From: Methylophilaceae bacterium
GTDB taxonomy: Bacteria; Pseudomonadota; Gammaproteobacteria; Burkholderiales; Methylophilaceae
Assembly (NCBI GenBank): GCA_947379975.1
Contig: CANCPF010000025.1
Location: forward strand, 1 to 25,918
Direction: 5' to 3'
Length of the DNA: 25,918 bases
The number at the start of each line of letters is the position of its first letter. Positions within the stretch are counted from its first letter, which is position 1. Position numbers and translations under genes: made by a program. The notes beneath the pieces were generated by a model. The model ran no database searches. It worked only from the letters and a program-made list of their open reading frames with translations, and was not told where the DNA came from. Positions 6,738 to 15,011 of the stretch are shown here, piece by piece.

Positions 6738-8969
6738 ATGAATAACTCCATAGTAAGTAATGCCTCCGAAGTAAGTGCTAGCGGAATTAATGCTAGCGAT
6801 ATTACAAGAATACTGTTTGAGAATTTTCATCCGAATGCTGTCCATCTATTTTATGTGATTGGATATATTGCAATCGCAGTATTTTTATACGGTACCTATG
6901 TACAAATTCGTAAGTACCATCGTGGACAAGCGGATGGCTCTTGGGGTGAATTATTGCATCGCTTTTTCGACATGGTTAAAACCATGGCGACACATCGAAC
7001 GTTAGTGCGTCGCGACAAAAGTGCCGGCCGTGCACATGGTTTAATATTTTTAGGTTTCGTGCTGTTATTTGTCGGCACCTCCATCATCACATTAGAGTAC
7101 GACATTCTTCAGCCATTATTCGGACTTAAGTTTTGGTACGGCCATTTTTACCTATGGTTCTCATTAGTACTTGATTTAGCAGGTTTAGGCCTAATTGTCG
7201 GCTTAATTTATATGATGTACAGGCGTAAATGGCTAAAGTTACCTAAGCTAGATTATAAAAGAGTCGATAGGCAAGCCGGTGATGCAGATTTCGATCGCAG
7301 TCAATATCGTCGTGAAGACTGGGCCTTTTTGTGGTCGTTCATACTAATAGCAATCACCGGATTTATCTTAGAAGCGACCCGTTTAGTCTGGTTAAGCGGC
7401 CGTCCAGTGGTTTGGGATTACCGTATGTGGTCGCCAGTTGGCGCGCTGTTGGCGCATTTAATGCAGGCTATTGGCTTTAGCGCAGATGGCGCTGGAACAT
7501 TTCGCACTGGCTTGTGGTGGTTTCACGGTGTGTTGTCACTAACTTTCATTGCATTTATTCCATACAGTAAAATTAAACACATTTTTACCGCCGCAGCTTC
7601 TTTAATGTTTAAAGATCCGCTGGCTGGTAGAAGATTACCAAGAGTGCCGGATGACCAAAAAACCGCTGGTTATAAGTCAATCACTGATTTAACTTGGAAA
7701 AATCTACTCCATTTAGATGCCTGTACAAAATGTGGTCGCTGCCAAGAAGCCTGTCCAGCGAATGCCGTCGGCGCACCATTATCGCCACGCGATGTAATTC
7801 TTTCGTTACGTGAATTTGCCAATCATGCTTTAAGCGCAAAAGAATTACCTAAAGAAGCTGAATTAGACATTCATGGCAAAGGCGTAGGCCAGGTGTTTAT
7901 GGAAACCTTGTGGTCATGCCGTACTTGCTTGGCTTGTGTGGAAATTTGTCCCGTAGCAGTCGAGCATGTGCCTATCATCGTACAAATGCGGCGCAATTTG
8001 GTCGAGGCTGGTGAAATGGAACCGTTGCTAGAAAAAACCCTGCAAACCATTCATAAGACTGGAAATTCGTTTGGTGAGTCTAAGCGTAAAAGAGCGTCAT
8101 GGACCAAAGAGTTAGCTTTTGAGATTAAAGATGCACGAAAAGAAGCGGTAGACATGCTTTGGTTTGTTGGTGATTACGCTTCATTTGACCCGCGCAATCA
8201 AAAAGTAACGCAAGGCTTTGCCAGATTGATGCATAAAGCTGGCATTGATTTTGGTTTGCTGTTTGAAGGCGAATTAAATGCTGGAAATGATGTTCGTCGT
8301 GTTGGTGAGGAAGGACTGTATGAATTTCTTGCCACTTCAAATATTCAATCCCTAGATGATTGTGATTTTAAATCCATCGTCACCACTGATCCGCATTCTT
8401 ACAACACGATTCGCAATGAGTACCCTGATTTTGGTGGTACTTATGAGATTCAGCATTACAGCACTGTGGTAAAAAAACTGATTGAAGATGGCCGGCTACC
8501 ATTGGCTAAGAAGCTGAATTACAAGGTAACTTTTCATGACCCATGTCATTTAGGACGTTTTAACAAAGGCTATGATGCGCCGCGCGATATTCTAAAAATG
8601 CTCGGTTGCGAGTTGGTTGAGATGGGTCGTAACAAAGATAACTCGTTCTGCTGTGGTGCAGGTGGTGGACGTATTTGGATTCCTGATCCAGTAGGTAGCG
8701 AAAAGCCGTCGCAAAATAGAATGAAAGAAGCGGCAGTCATTGAAGGTTTGCAAGTATTCGTTGTTTCATGCCCAAAAGATTTAACAATGTTTGAAGATGC
8801 GTTGAAAACGTCGGGTTACGAAGGACAATTTATAGTCCGTGAGCTAATTGAGTTGATTGATGAATGCATGGAGTATGTAGCGCCTGAAAAAGAAGTTGTA
8901 GAAGAAATTTTAATTAGCCAAGTTGTTATTCAAGACGTGGTGGTGACAGAAAGTATCAGCCTTACTTAG
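6738..8969 (+). CDS. membrane Fe-S/CCG-domain oxidoreductase (candidate ETF:quinone oxidoreductase)
   Basis: A 743-residue protein in three parts. The first 290 residues hold about five membrane helices with in-membrane histidines (NAVHLFYVIG, RAHGLIFLGF, WYGHFYLWF, WWFHGVLSL...IPYSKIKH), like the di-haem cytochrome b subunit NarI. Next comes a two-cluster ferredoxin: C329, C332, C335, C339 and C394, C397, C400, C404. The end is a CCG (DUF224) domain with DPCH (601-604) and CCG (638-640), as in heterodisulfide reductase-type and glycolate oxidase-type Fe-S proteins. This composition resembles the DUF3483/DgcB-like dimethylglycine catabolism proteins and the EMO proteins that take electrons from ETF to quinone. 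Here it sits between tmd and etfBA, supporting the same role. The final 25 residues are acidic and variable. The exact substrate is inference. Confidence 0.85.
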   Translation: MNNSIVSNASEVSASGINASDITRILFENFHPNAVHLFYVIGYIAIAVFLYGTYVQIRKYHRGQADGSWGELLHRFFDMVKTMATHRTLVRRDKSAGRAHGLIFLGFVLLFVGTSIITLEYDILQPLFGLKFWYGHFYLWFSLVLDLAGLGLIVGLIYMMYRRKWLKLPKLDYKRVDRQAGDADFDRSQYRREDWAFLWSFILIAITGFILEATRLVWLSGRPVVWDYRMWSPVGALLAHLMQAIGFSADGAGTFRTGLWWFHGVLSLTFIAFIPYSKIKHIFTAAASLMFKDPLAGRRLPRVPDDQKTAGYKSITDLTWKNLLHLDACTKCGRCQEACPANAVGAPLSPRDVILSLREFANHALSAKELPKEAELDIHGKGVGQVFMETLWSCRTCLACVEICPVAVEHVPIIVQMRRNLVEAGEMEPLLEKTLQTIHKTGNSFGESKRKRASWTKELAFEIKDARKEAVDMLWFVGDYASFDPRNQKVTQGFARLMHKAGIDFGLLFEGELNAGNDVRRVGEEGLYEFLATSNIQSLDDCDFKSIVTTDPHSYNTIRNEYPDFGGTYEIQHYSTVVKKLIEDGRLPLAKKLNYKVTFHDPCHLGRFNKGYDAPRDILKMLGCELVEMGRNKDNSFCCGAGGGRIWIPDPVGSEKPSQNRMKEAAVIEGLQVFVVSCPKDLTMFEDALKTSGYEGQFIVRELIELIDECMEYVAPEKEVVEEILISQVVIQDVVVTESISLT

Positions 8970-8988
8970 CGATTGAATGTGTGGATGA

Positions 8989-10455
8989 TTGCAGATTGAA
9001 ATGTTCGCGCTAAATAGTGACAAAGATTTAGTCGATAAGGCCATTAAAAATGGTGATATTTACGCTGCTGCCGCCGTTTACAGCATAGCCAAATGCGAAC
9101 AGCGTGAAGTTTTAGAGGGCATTATGTTTGCCAAACGTCGTGATGCTTTAGCACTGGCGCGATGGGAACATACGCCAGCGGAGGTGCTGAATGCACTTTC
9201 AATAAAAAATAACAGTGATGTTGGGATTGTACTTAGGTTGGATAAAAACCAAAACACACCAGCACTGGCAATATCAACGCTTTATGGCCTAGAGAATGGC
9301 CAGGTTAAAAGAAATACTAGCTTTACCGTACTCATTGCACAGCATCGGCACACGCCTATTAATGTGCTTGAAGCCATAGTGAAATTTGTTGATGACATAG
9401 AAGTTTTAAAAGCCGTTAGCAAAAATCCAGTCGCTAATGCACAGGTGTTGGGTTTGTTGTTAAATCGTGTGGCTCATAGCTCTGTATATGAGGCTGTTGC
9501 TAAGAATGTGGCGGCTAATCCTTCAGCAAGTGCAGATTTACTTAGCGCAATCTATAGCTACGCAGACTATAGCCAAGCGGACGATTGCCAAGCAGGTAGC
9601 AGTTTACGCGTTGCCGTACTTAAACATGAAAATTGCCCACAGTTTTTAATTAGGTTGGCGGAATTTAATGTGGCTGATGCAGCAATAGAAATACAGCGGC
9701 AATTAGTCAAAGATTCACGCTTGAGTTTACAGGCGCTAGCTAGTTTAGTTGCTAGCCAAGATAAGGTGCTAAGAACTGGTTTGGCCGCAAATTTAGCAGC
9801 ACCAAAAATGCTCATTAAGCAGTTGTTAAAAGATGAAAGTCCACTGGTTAGGCGTGCAGTTGCGGCAAGAGCTGATTTAACGGTTTCTAGTATTAAGTAT
9901 TTGATTAGCGATAAAGATCACTGGGTAAGGCAATGGTTGGCGCGGAATCCAGCGGTGTCACGCAAGGTGCTGGAAAAGTTATCAGCAGACCCGCATGCCG
10001 ATGTTAGACGTGCTGTAGCGAGAAACTCACGTTGCACAAATGCTTTGTTAAGTGAGTTGGCAAAAGATGAAGACGCTTGGGTACGCGCAGCGGTGGCTTA
10101 TCAGAAGAATGCGACAAAAAGGCTATTGGAAGCATTGGCAGAAGATGCTGATATTGATGTGTTGAGTGGTGTTGCTAATAACCCGCATACACCGCAGCGC
10201 ATTTTATTAAAACTGATCAGCTCGCTAGAAGCTGATATTCGTCGAGGGGTTATTTTGAACCGCAAGGCACAGCGCAAAACTTTGTTGTCCTTGCTTGAAG
10301 ATTCTTATTACCTGCATCGCTTGATGTTGGTAAATAGCACAGTATTAAAAGATAGCGATAAGTGGCCGTTATGCGATGACCCTGATTTTCAGGTCAGGTT
10401 TACCGCATATCAGTATTTTGCAAAAAAATATCAAACATTTACAAAAAATATTTAG
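8989..10455 (+). CDS. LRV-like repeat protein
   Basis: A soluble all-helical repeat protein of 488 residues, or 484 from the ATG at 9001; the 8989 start is UUG directly after an in-frame stop, and neither has a clear ribosome binding site. The C-terminal half is a regular array of 26-residue units (consensus D-x-D-x-x-V-R-x-A-V-A-x-N, then L-L-x-x-L-A), like the leucine-rich-repeat variant (LRV) family described in Azotobacter. Degenerate units continue to the N-terminus (ARWEHTPAEVLNAL; AQHRHTPINVLEAI; KNPVANAQVLGLL). The N-terminal 4Fe-4S cysteine cluster of the Azotobacter protein is not present. It starts 19 nt after the Fe-S oxidoreductase gene and ends 36 nt before etfB, so it is probably cotranscribed. 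A scaffold or maturation role for the TMA electron-transfer proteins is a guess. Confidence 0.8.
   Translation: MQIEMFALNSDKDLVDKAIKNGDIYAAAAVYSIAKCEQREVLEGIMFAKRRDALALARWEHTPAEVLNALSIKNNSDVGIVLRLDKNQNTPALAISTLYGLENGQVKRNTSFTVLIAQHRHTPINVLEAIVKFVDDIEVLKAVSKNPVANAQVLGLLLNRVAHSSVYEAVAKNVAANPSASADLLSAIYSYADYSQADDCQAGSSLRVAVLKHENCPQFLIRLAEFNVADAAIEIQRQLVKDSRLSLQALASLVASQDKVLRTGLAANLAAPKMLIKQLLKDESPLVRRAVAARADLTVSSIKYLISDKDHWVRQWLARNPAVSRKVLEKLSADPHADVRRAVARNSRCTNALLSELAKDEDAWVRAAVAYQKNATKRLLEALAEDADIDVLSGVANNPHTPQRILLKLISSLEADIRRGVILNRKAQRKTLLSLLEDSYYLHRLMLVNSTVLKDSDKWPLCDDPDFQVRFTAYQYFAKKYQTFTKNI
9676..10299 (+). repeat. eight in-frame 78-bp coding repeats
   Basis: Units start at 9676, 9754, 9832, 9910, 9988, 10066, 10144 and 10222, each exactly 78 bp (26 codons) apart. 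Conservation is at protein level (D..., VRxAVA, LLxxLA) while DNA identity is low, so these are old duplications with period strictly kept. Confidence 0.85.
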
Positions 10456-10491
10456 TGATTAATCAGTCAAAGTTTTGAGGAGAAGGGATAC

Positions 10492-11286
10492 ATGAAAATT
10501 CTAGTAGCAGTAAAACAAGTAGCCGCATTGGATGAAGATTTCGAGATTCGTGCGGATGGCAAAGACGTAGAGGAAGATTTTTTACTTTATGACCTCAATG
10601 AATGGGACGATTTCTCACTTGAGGAGGCCATGAAAATCAAAGAATCTAGCGATGCTGAAGTTGAGGTGATTGTTGTTTCCGTAGGGCCAGACCGCGTGGA
10701 TGAAAGCTTACGTAAGTGTTTAGCTAAAGGTGCTGACCGCGCCATTAGAGTTTGGGACGAGGCTATACAAGGCTCTGATGCTATTGCGATAGGTCAAATT
10801 TTAGCCGCAGTAGCAAAGAAAGAAGCGCCAGATATGGTGTTTGCTGGCGTGCAATCTTCAGATCAATCTTACGCATCAACCGGTATTGCTACCGCGGCTT
10901 ATTTGAACTGGCCGCATGCAGCAGTTGTGGCTGATTTGCAATATCAGCCAGGTGCGAATAAAGCCATTATTCGCCGTGAGCTTGAAGGTGGAATGTTGCA
11001 GGAAGTTGAAATTAATTGTCCCGCAGTGTTGACCATACAATTAGGCATTAACAAGCCACGTTATGCCTCGTTACGTGGTATTAAACAAGCGGCAGCTAAG
11101 CCAATTGAAGAAGTTTCACTCGCAGATATTGGTTTGTCTGCCGGTAATGTTGGTGCGGATAGCTCAATGTCACGTGTACGCCGCATGTATATTCCAGCAA
11201 AAGGTCGCGCGCAGATGATTGAAGGCACACTTGCCGAACAAGCGGCAAAAATTATTCAGATTATCAACGAATTTAAGGGAGCATAA
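10492..11286 (+). CDS. etfB: electron transfer flavoprotein, beta subunit
   Basis: 264 residues, the full family length. It begins MKILVAVKQVAALDEDF and contains the AMP-binding-type core (VVSVGPDRVDESLRKCLAKGADRA) and the recognition loop NKPRYASLRGIKQA with Leu194, the residue matching the anchor leucine that docks ETF on its partner dehydrogenases. With EtfA it forms the soluble heterodimer carrying one FAD and one AMP that takes single electrons from TMADH. It has a good ribosome binding site (GAGGAGAAGGG). The stop is 2 nt before the etfA start, so the two subunits are translationally coupled. Sequence agreement with the W3A1 protein, as recalled, is very high. Confidence 0.97.
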   Translation: MKILVAVKQVAALDEDFEIRADGKDVEEDFLLYDLNEWDDFSLEEAMKIKESSDAEVEVIVVSVGPDRVDESLRKCLAKGADRAIRVWDEAIQGSDAIAIGQILAAVAKKEAPDMVFAGVQSSDQSYASTGIATAAYLNWPHAAVVADLQYQPGANKAIIRRELEGGMLQEVEINCPAVLTIQLGINKPRYASLRGIKQAAAKPIEEVSLADIGLSAGNVGADSSMSRVRRMYIPAKGRAQMIEGTLAEQAAKIIQIINEFKGA

Positions 11287-11288
11287 AC

Positions 11289-12254
11289 ATGAGCACAATT
11301 TTAGTAATTGCGGAGCATCGCCGCAATGAGCTGCGTCCTGTTAGCTTAGAGCTAATTTCAGCGGCACAGGGTCTGAAAAAAAATGCTGACGATAAAGTGG
11401 TGGTAGCTGTTATCGGTAGCCAAACTGAAAGCTTTGTTCCAGCATTGTCAGTTGCTGGTGTAGATGAACTGATTTTGCTGAAAGCGCCAGTCACAGATTT
11501 TGATCCAGATATTTTTGAAGCTGCGGTATCCGCACTGATTACATCAAAAACGCCAACAGTGGTACTTTTACCACACTCTGTTGATTCTCTTGGTTATGCG
11601 GCAACACTTGCTAGTAAAGCAGGTTACGGTTTTGCCACTGATGTATTCATTGTTGAATATCAAGCTGATGAGCTAGTAGCCACGCGTGGTGGTTATAATC
11701 AAAAAGTGAATGTTGAAGTAGATTTCCCAGGTAAGGCGACAGTGGTAATGACAATTCGCGCCAGTGTTTTTAAAGTTTTGGAAGGTACTGCTAGTCCAAT
11801 TATCACAAATTTTGATTTACCTGCGGTGCAATCTCGTAGCCAAAATAAAGAGTTTATTGAGCTCGGTGGGGGTAATGATGTCGACATTACAACAGTTGAG
11901 TTTATTATGTCTATCGGTCGTGGCATAGGTGAAGAAACAAATGTTGAACAGTTCCGCGAACTAGCAGAAACGGCTGGGGCTACTTTATGCTGTTCACGCC
12001 CAATTGCCGATGCGGGTTGGTTACCAAAATCAAGGCAGGTTGGCCAGTCCGGTAAAGTGGTAGGTTCTTGCAAATTATATGTTGCATTAGGTATTTCTGG
12101 ATCGATTCAGCACATGGCTGGCATGAAGCACGTACCTACTATTGTAGCCGTCAATACTGACCCGGGTGCATCGATATTTACTATTGCTAAATATGGCATC
12201 GTGGCTGATATTTTTGATATGGAAGAAGAGTTAAATAGTCAGCTTGCAGCATAA
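11289..12254 (+). CDS. etfA: electron transfer flavoprotein, alpha subunit
   Basis: 321 residues, full length. The N-terminal domain runs from STILVIAEHRRNELRPVS to about residue 190; the C-terminal FAD domain contains CCSRPIADAGWLP with Arg237, the arginine that stacks on the FAD ring and raises its potential in the W3A1 protein, then QVGQSGKVV, LYVALGISGSIQHMAGM and VNTDPGASIF for FAD binding. It is preceded by AAGGGAG in the end of etfB. Partner of EtfB in carrying electrons from trimethylamine dehydrogenase to the respiratory chain. The gene is followed by a strong terminator that closes the TMA locus. Confidence 0.97.
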   Translation: MSTILVIAEHRRNELRPVSLELISAAQGLKKNADDKVVVAVIGSQTESFVPALSVAGVDELILLKAPVTDFDPDIFEAAVSALITSKTPTVVLLPHSVDSLGYAATLASKAGYGFATDVFIVEYQADELVATRGGYNQKVNVEVDFPGKATVVMTIRASVFKVLEGTASPIITNFDLPAVQSRSQNKEFIELGGGNDVDITTVEFIMSIGRGIGEETNVEQFRELAETAGATLCCSRPIADAGWLPKSRQVGQSGKVVGSCKLYVALGISGSIQHMAGMKHVPTIVAVNTDPGASIFTIAKYGIVADIFDMEEELNSQLAA

Positions 12255-12298
12255 AGTTGAGTGAAATTAACTTTATAATAACTAAGACAATTTAACGT

Positions 12299-12337
12299 TA
12301 ATGCGGAATATTTAAAAGTATTCCGCATTATTTTTTT
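12299..12337 (+). terminator. rho-independent terminator after etfA
   Basis: A perfect 12-bp stem (TAATGCGGAATA with TATTCCGCATTA) around an 8-nt loop, followed by seven T. It ends the tmd-etf transcript, 45 nt after the etfA stop. On the minus strand no T-run follows, so it would not serve the convergent gene. Confidence 0.95.
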
Positions 12338-12382
12338 AACTTATGGTAAACAAGGTCTATGCTATTAAAAGACAGTTTCGCT

Positions 12383-12817
12383 TTATGTGAAGGGTGCATC
12401 AATGAGTTGAATATTCTGCTCTTGGCACCAGTCAACTAAAGCTTGCTCACAAGCTTCGGCCTCAAATCTTAACCACTTTTCTAATAAAGCTTGTGCCTGT
12501 AATAATTCTTTAAAGCGCCTATAAGCGCCTCGCTTTCTAAAGAAGCTAGCAACGGTGTTGTAATCATCCGGCAATGTTCGCTTTATGAAAGATAAGGCCA
12601 TGCTTTGGCCAAGTTTTAAATCATTTTTATGTGGCACTGAAATGTATCGGTTCGATGTGGTAATGTCATCAGGCACTTCTTCGTCTAGTTCAATGTAATC
12701 CGAGACCCAGTAAATTGCGCCTGACTCAAGACAAATGTAGGCATATTGTTCAGATGGAGAGCCTGAACTGACAAAATCAAAAGCATTACGTAACTCAGTG
12801 AAGTTGATTGTAGTCAT
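12383..12817 (-). CDS. UPF0158 family protein
   Basis: A 144-residue acidic cytoplasmic protein. It resembles the UPF0158 family: an N-terminal helix, then a segment reading a residue-rich strand YICLESGAIYWVSDYIE (the Tyr-Leu...Gly-x-Ile/Val strand pair of the family), a middle part RYISVPHKNDLKLGQSMALSFI, and a C-terminal helix with WLRFEAEACEQALVDWCQEQNI. Its biochemical role is unknown. It stands alone on the minus strand between the TMA locus and the DMA monooxygenase genes and converges on etfA, with no sign that it belongs to either pathway. Confidence 0.7.
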   Translation of the reverse strand: MTTINFTELRNAFDFVSSGSPSEQYAYICLESGAIYWVSDYIELDEEVPDDITTSNRYISVPHKNDLKLGQSMALSFIKRTLPDDYNTVASFFRKRGAYRRFKELLQAQALLEKWLRFEAEACEQALVDWCQEQNIQLIDAPFT

Positions 12818-12990
12818 GAGGTTTTGAATAACGTGGTCTGAACAGTAGTCATCAATTTAACAAAGTTAGTTATTTGTATTATTCGTATAATAATTGAGTT
12901 TAGATTAAATATTCTTAAGTATTTGTATAATAAAGAATTGTCTTTTGGCGGGTCAATAATTTATAAAAAACAGCTGTAGAAACTAAATAA

Positions 12991-13040
12991 TCAGCGTAAA
13001 TCAGCCGTTATTTGACGTTATTTGCCGTTGTTTTTAGTTA
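12991..13040 (+). repeat. five tandem 10-bp repeats, helically phased
   Basis: Five consecutive 10-mers: TCAGCGTAAA, TCAGCCGTTA, TTTGACGTTA, TTTGCCGTTG, TTTTTAGTTA. The core is T-x-x-G-x-CGTTA. One unit per helical turn would place the same face of the DNA five times, as in cooperative activator sites. No protein-binding evidence is available. Confidence 0.55.
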
Positions 13041-13058
13041 CTTCTTTGGGAGTACACC

Positions 13059-13178
13059 TTGAAGAGAATTTTCTGCGTTTTTTTATTCCGATATTGTGCA
13101 GGTGTAAGTTTCACTTGCAAACATGTAATTGATGAAATTTTATTGATTTTAGGAAAAAATGCTTCATTAAATAGTTAA
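13059..13178 (+). CDS. possible 39-codon leader ORF
   Basis: UUG-started frame of 39 residues (begins MKRIFCVFLFRYCAG) with GGGAG ending 8 nt before the UUG. Hydrophobic N-terminus. It could be a leader peptide of the monooxygenase operon or a chance frame; the UUG start and lack of any recognisable family make it weak. Confidence 0.2.
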   Translation: MKRIFCVFLFRYCAGVSFTCKHVIDEILLILGKNASLNS

Positions 13179-13371
13179 TGCTGTCAGCTTGTAATGGGCT
13201 TAATTTAAATTGGTAATTGATTGGCGCGGCGCTTGTTAGCTTTAAATTTTTATGCTGTCGCTAAAGTTGTACTTTATGCGCTAACACTAAATCAAATTGC
13301 ACGGCAACAACTGAAGCCCGTATCAACAGCAAGGCACATTTGAACTTGCACACTGTAAAGCGAAAGAGTTG

Positions 13372-13968
13372 ATGATGGAACATGGCTATTGGATTAAAAG
13401 TAAACCGGTTTACAACGCGCTAGTGTGGCATGAAAAAGCCACGGCGCATTTGATAATCGCCAAAAACCAAGGCGTTTTGGTGGCGCTAAAGCTGTTTCAA
13501 CAAAGGCAGCCCACACAGCCTGTAACATTATTGTATGCGCAGGATGGTACGGATTACGCTAAAACACTCAATAAAGTAGTGCCTGCTGGGTTGGATGTAC
13601 TAAATTCAGAGCAGGATCTACTCGTTAGTTTAAAAAATATTATGCCTAACATGCGAATGGGATTACGTGTTTATGTCGCTGGTTCAGAAGGGTTTATCTG
13701 GTCTGTGGCTGAAGTACTAAAAACATTTGGTGTTGAAGATGCTGACATCATGAAAGAGTTAACCGACACACTTGCTCGCACTATTTACTGTGTGCATTGC
13801 AAGGCAATTACTCATAATATCACGACAAATATAGGCAAATGCTCTGGATGTGAACGCATGCTTTTTGTGCGAGATCATTTTTCAAGGCATCTAGGCGCAT
13901 ATATGGGCTTGATGATAGATGCGGAATCGCCAGGCGAACTTCCGGAAATTGAGGAAATATATCCATGA
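13372..13968 (+). CDS. dmmA: dimethylamine monooxygenase subunit, DmmA-like
   Basis: 198 residues from the ATG at 13372; a second ATG at 13375 is equally possible, and both follow GAAAGAG. The N-terminal region (WIKSKPVYNALVWH to about residue 115) ends in a Rossmann-like stretch MGLRVYVAGSEGFIWSVAEVL. The C-terminal part is a zinc-ribbon-like C140-x2-C143-x13-C157-x2-C160, then FVRDHFSRHLGAYMGLMIDAE, which I recognise from the DmmA family of dimethylamine monooxygenases. It overlaps the reductase gene by 4 nt (ATGA). It probably acts as a small electron-transfer or structural subunit of the enzyme that oxidises DMA to monomethylamine and formaldehyde. Naming of Dmm subunits differs between sources, so the letter is less certain than the complex. 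Confidence 0.85.
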   Translation: MMEHGYWIKSKPVYNALVWHEKATAHLIIAKNQGVLVALKLFQQRQPTQPVTLLYAQDGTDYAKTLNKVVPAGLDVLNSEQDLLVSLKNIMPNMRMGLRVYVAGSEGFIWSVAEVLKTFGVEDADIMKELTDTLARTIYCVHCKAITHNITTNIGKCSGCERMLFVRDHFSRHLGAYMGLMIDAESPGELPEIEEIYP

Positions 13969-14918
13969 GTATGATTAATGTAAAAGTGGCGGCAATTGAG
14001 CAAGTGACTCCGCTAGTCAAACATTTCACCTTTGTAAAAGAAGATGGTTCAAGCTTGCCGGCATTTTCTGGCGGTAGTCATGTGGTAGTGTCCATAGATA
14101 TTGGTGGACGTGTCCATAGAAATCCATATTCCTTGATGGGCTCGCCGATGGAGAATGAGGCTTACCATATTTCTGTGCGCAGACAAGAGAACTCCAGAGG
14201 CGGTTCTGTTTTTATGCATGAAAATGTCACCGTTGGCATGCCGCTTAAAATTACTTACCCGATGAATCTTTTTTCATTGGCTAAAAAAGGGCGCAAACAT
14301 ATTCTAATTGCTGGTGGTATCGGCATTACACCATTTATGTCGCAAATCGCTGATCTTAAAAGAATGGGTGCTAATTATGAATTGCACTACGCTTTCAGGT
14401 CGCCTGAGCATGGGGCTTTTGCAGCGCAACTTAAAGAAAGTTGTGGTGATCATTTGCACTGCTATATTGACAGCAACGCGACACGTTTGGATCTAGAAGC
14501 TTTGTTAAGTGACCAACCATTAGGCACCCATGTTTACGTGTGCGGACCCAGTCCAATGGTGGTTGCTACGCTAGAAACTGCTAGAAATTTAGGCTGGCCA
14601 GAAAATCATATACATAGTGAGCAATTTCTATCACCGCCTATCGGTGAGCCGTTCAAAATTCAGTTAGCAAGATCTAATATTGAAATACAAGTGTCGGCAG
14701 AAATGAGTATGTTAGAAGCGATTGAAGCTGCTGGTGTAGAGGCGGACTTTTTATGCCGCGGTGGCGTATGCGGCCGATGCGAGCTAGACGTGCTGGAGAC
14801 CGATGGCGCGTTATTACACAACGATCATTTTTTAACAGATTCAGAAAAAGCCTCTTGCAAAAAAATCATGCCTTGTGTTTCTCGCGCAAAAGGCGAGCGC
14901 TTGATGCTTGATCTTTAG
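13965..14918 (+). CDS. phthalate-dioxygenase-reductase-type subunit of the DMA monooxygenase
   Basis: A 317-residue flavin/[2Fe-2S] reductase. Domains in order: FMN-binding barrel with RNPYSLMGS at about 52-60; NAD(P)H domain with GGIGITP at about 116-122 and VCGPSPM near 193; a C-terminal plant-type ferredoxin with cysteines C264, C269, C272 and C304 (C-x4-C-x2-C). This order (flavin, nucleotide, ferredoxin) defines the PDR/VanB family. It would pass electrons from NAD(P)H to the haem subunit encoded downstream. GAGGAA precedes its ATG, which overlaps the dmmA-like stop; the coupling fits subunits of one enzyme. Confidence 0.93.
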   Translation: MSMINVKVAAIEQVTPLVKHFTFVKEDGSSLPAFSGGSHVVVSIDIGGRVHRNPYSLMGSPMENEAYHISVRRQENSRGGSVFMHENVTVGMPLKITYPMNLFSLAKKGRKHILIAGGIGITPFMSQIADLKRMGANYELHYAFRSPEHGAFAAQLKESCGDHLHCYIDSNATRLDLEALLSDQPLGTHVYVCGPSPMVVATLETARNLGWPENHIHSEQFLSPPIGEPFKIQLARSNIEIQVSAEMSMLEAIEAAGVEADFLCRGGVCGRCELDVLETDGALLHNDHFLTDSEKASCKKIMPCVSRAKGERLMLDL

Positions 14919-15011
14919 TGATAGCAAGTATTTAGTTTCAAATTTATTTTTTATTATTTCAAAATAAAGCAGTTTAAAACTGGCTTCTGAATGGCAATAA
15001 AGGCACACAAT

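Larger units (their letters stand above)
12818..13371 (+). promoter_or_regulatory. long region upstream of the DMA monooxygenase genes
   Basis: This 554-nt AT-rich gap separates a minus-strand gene from the monooxygenase operon. It holds two copies of TATTTGTAT(T/A)AT at 12871-12882 and 12920-12931, 49 bp apart; the second contains a TATAAT -10 candidate (12926-12931). A palindrome TATTAT-TCGT-ATAATA lies at 12877-12892, and five phased 10-bp repeats at 12991-13040. A weak 39-codon frame lies at 13059-13178. The length suggests a regulated promoter with a long leader. Confidence 0.45.

Noticed and set aside
8989..10455. HEAT-repeat phycobilisome lyase-like protein
   Set aside because: The strict 26-residue period and the VRxAVA...LLxxLA pattern fit LRV-like units better than 30-40-residue HEAT units.
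11699..12073. 124-codon minus-strand frame inside etfA
   Set aside because: Lies wholly antisense to a highly conserved gene and has Ser/Pro/Thr-rich composition typical of reverse shadows.
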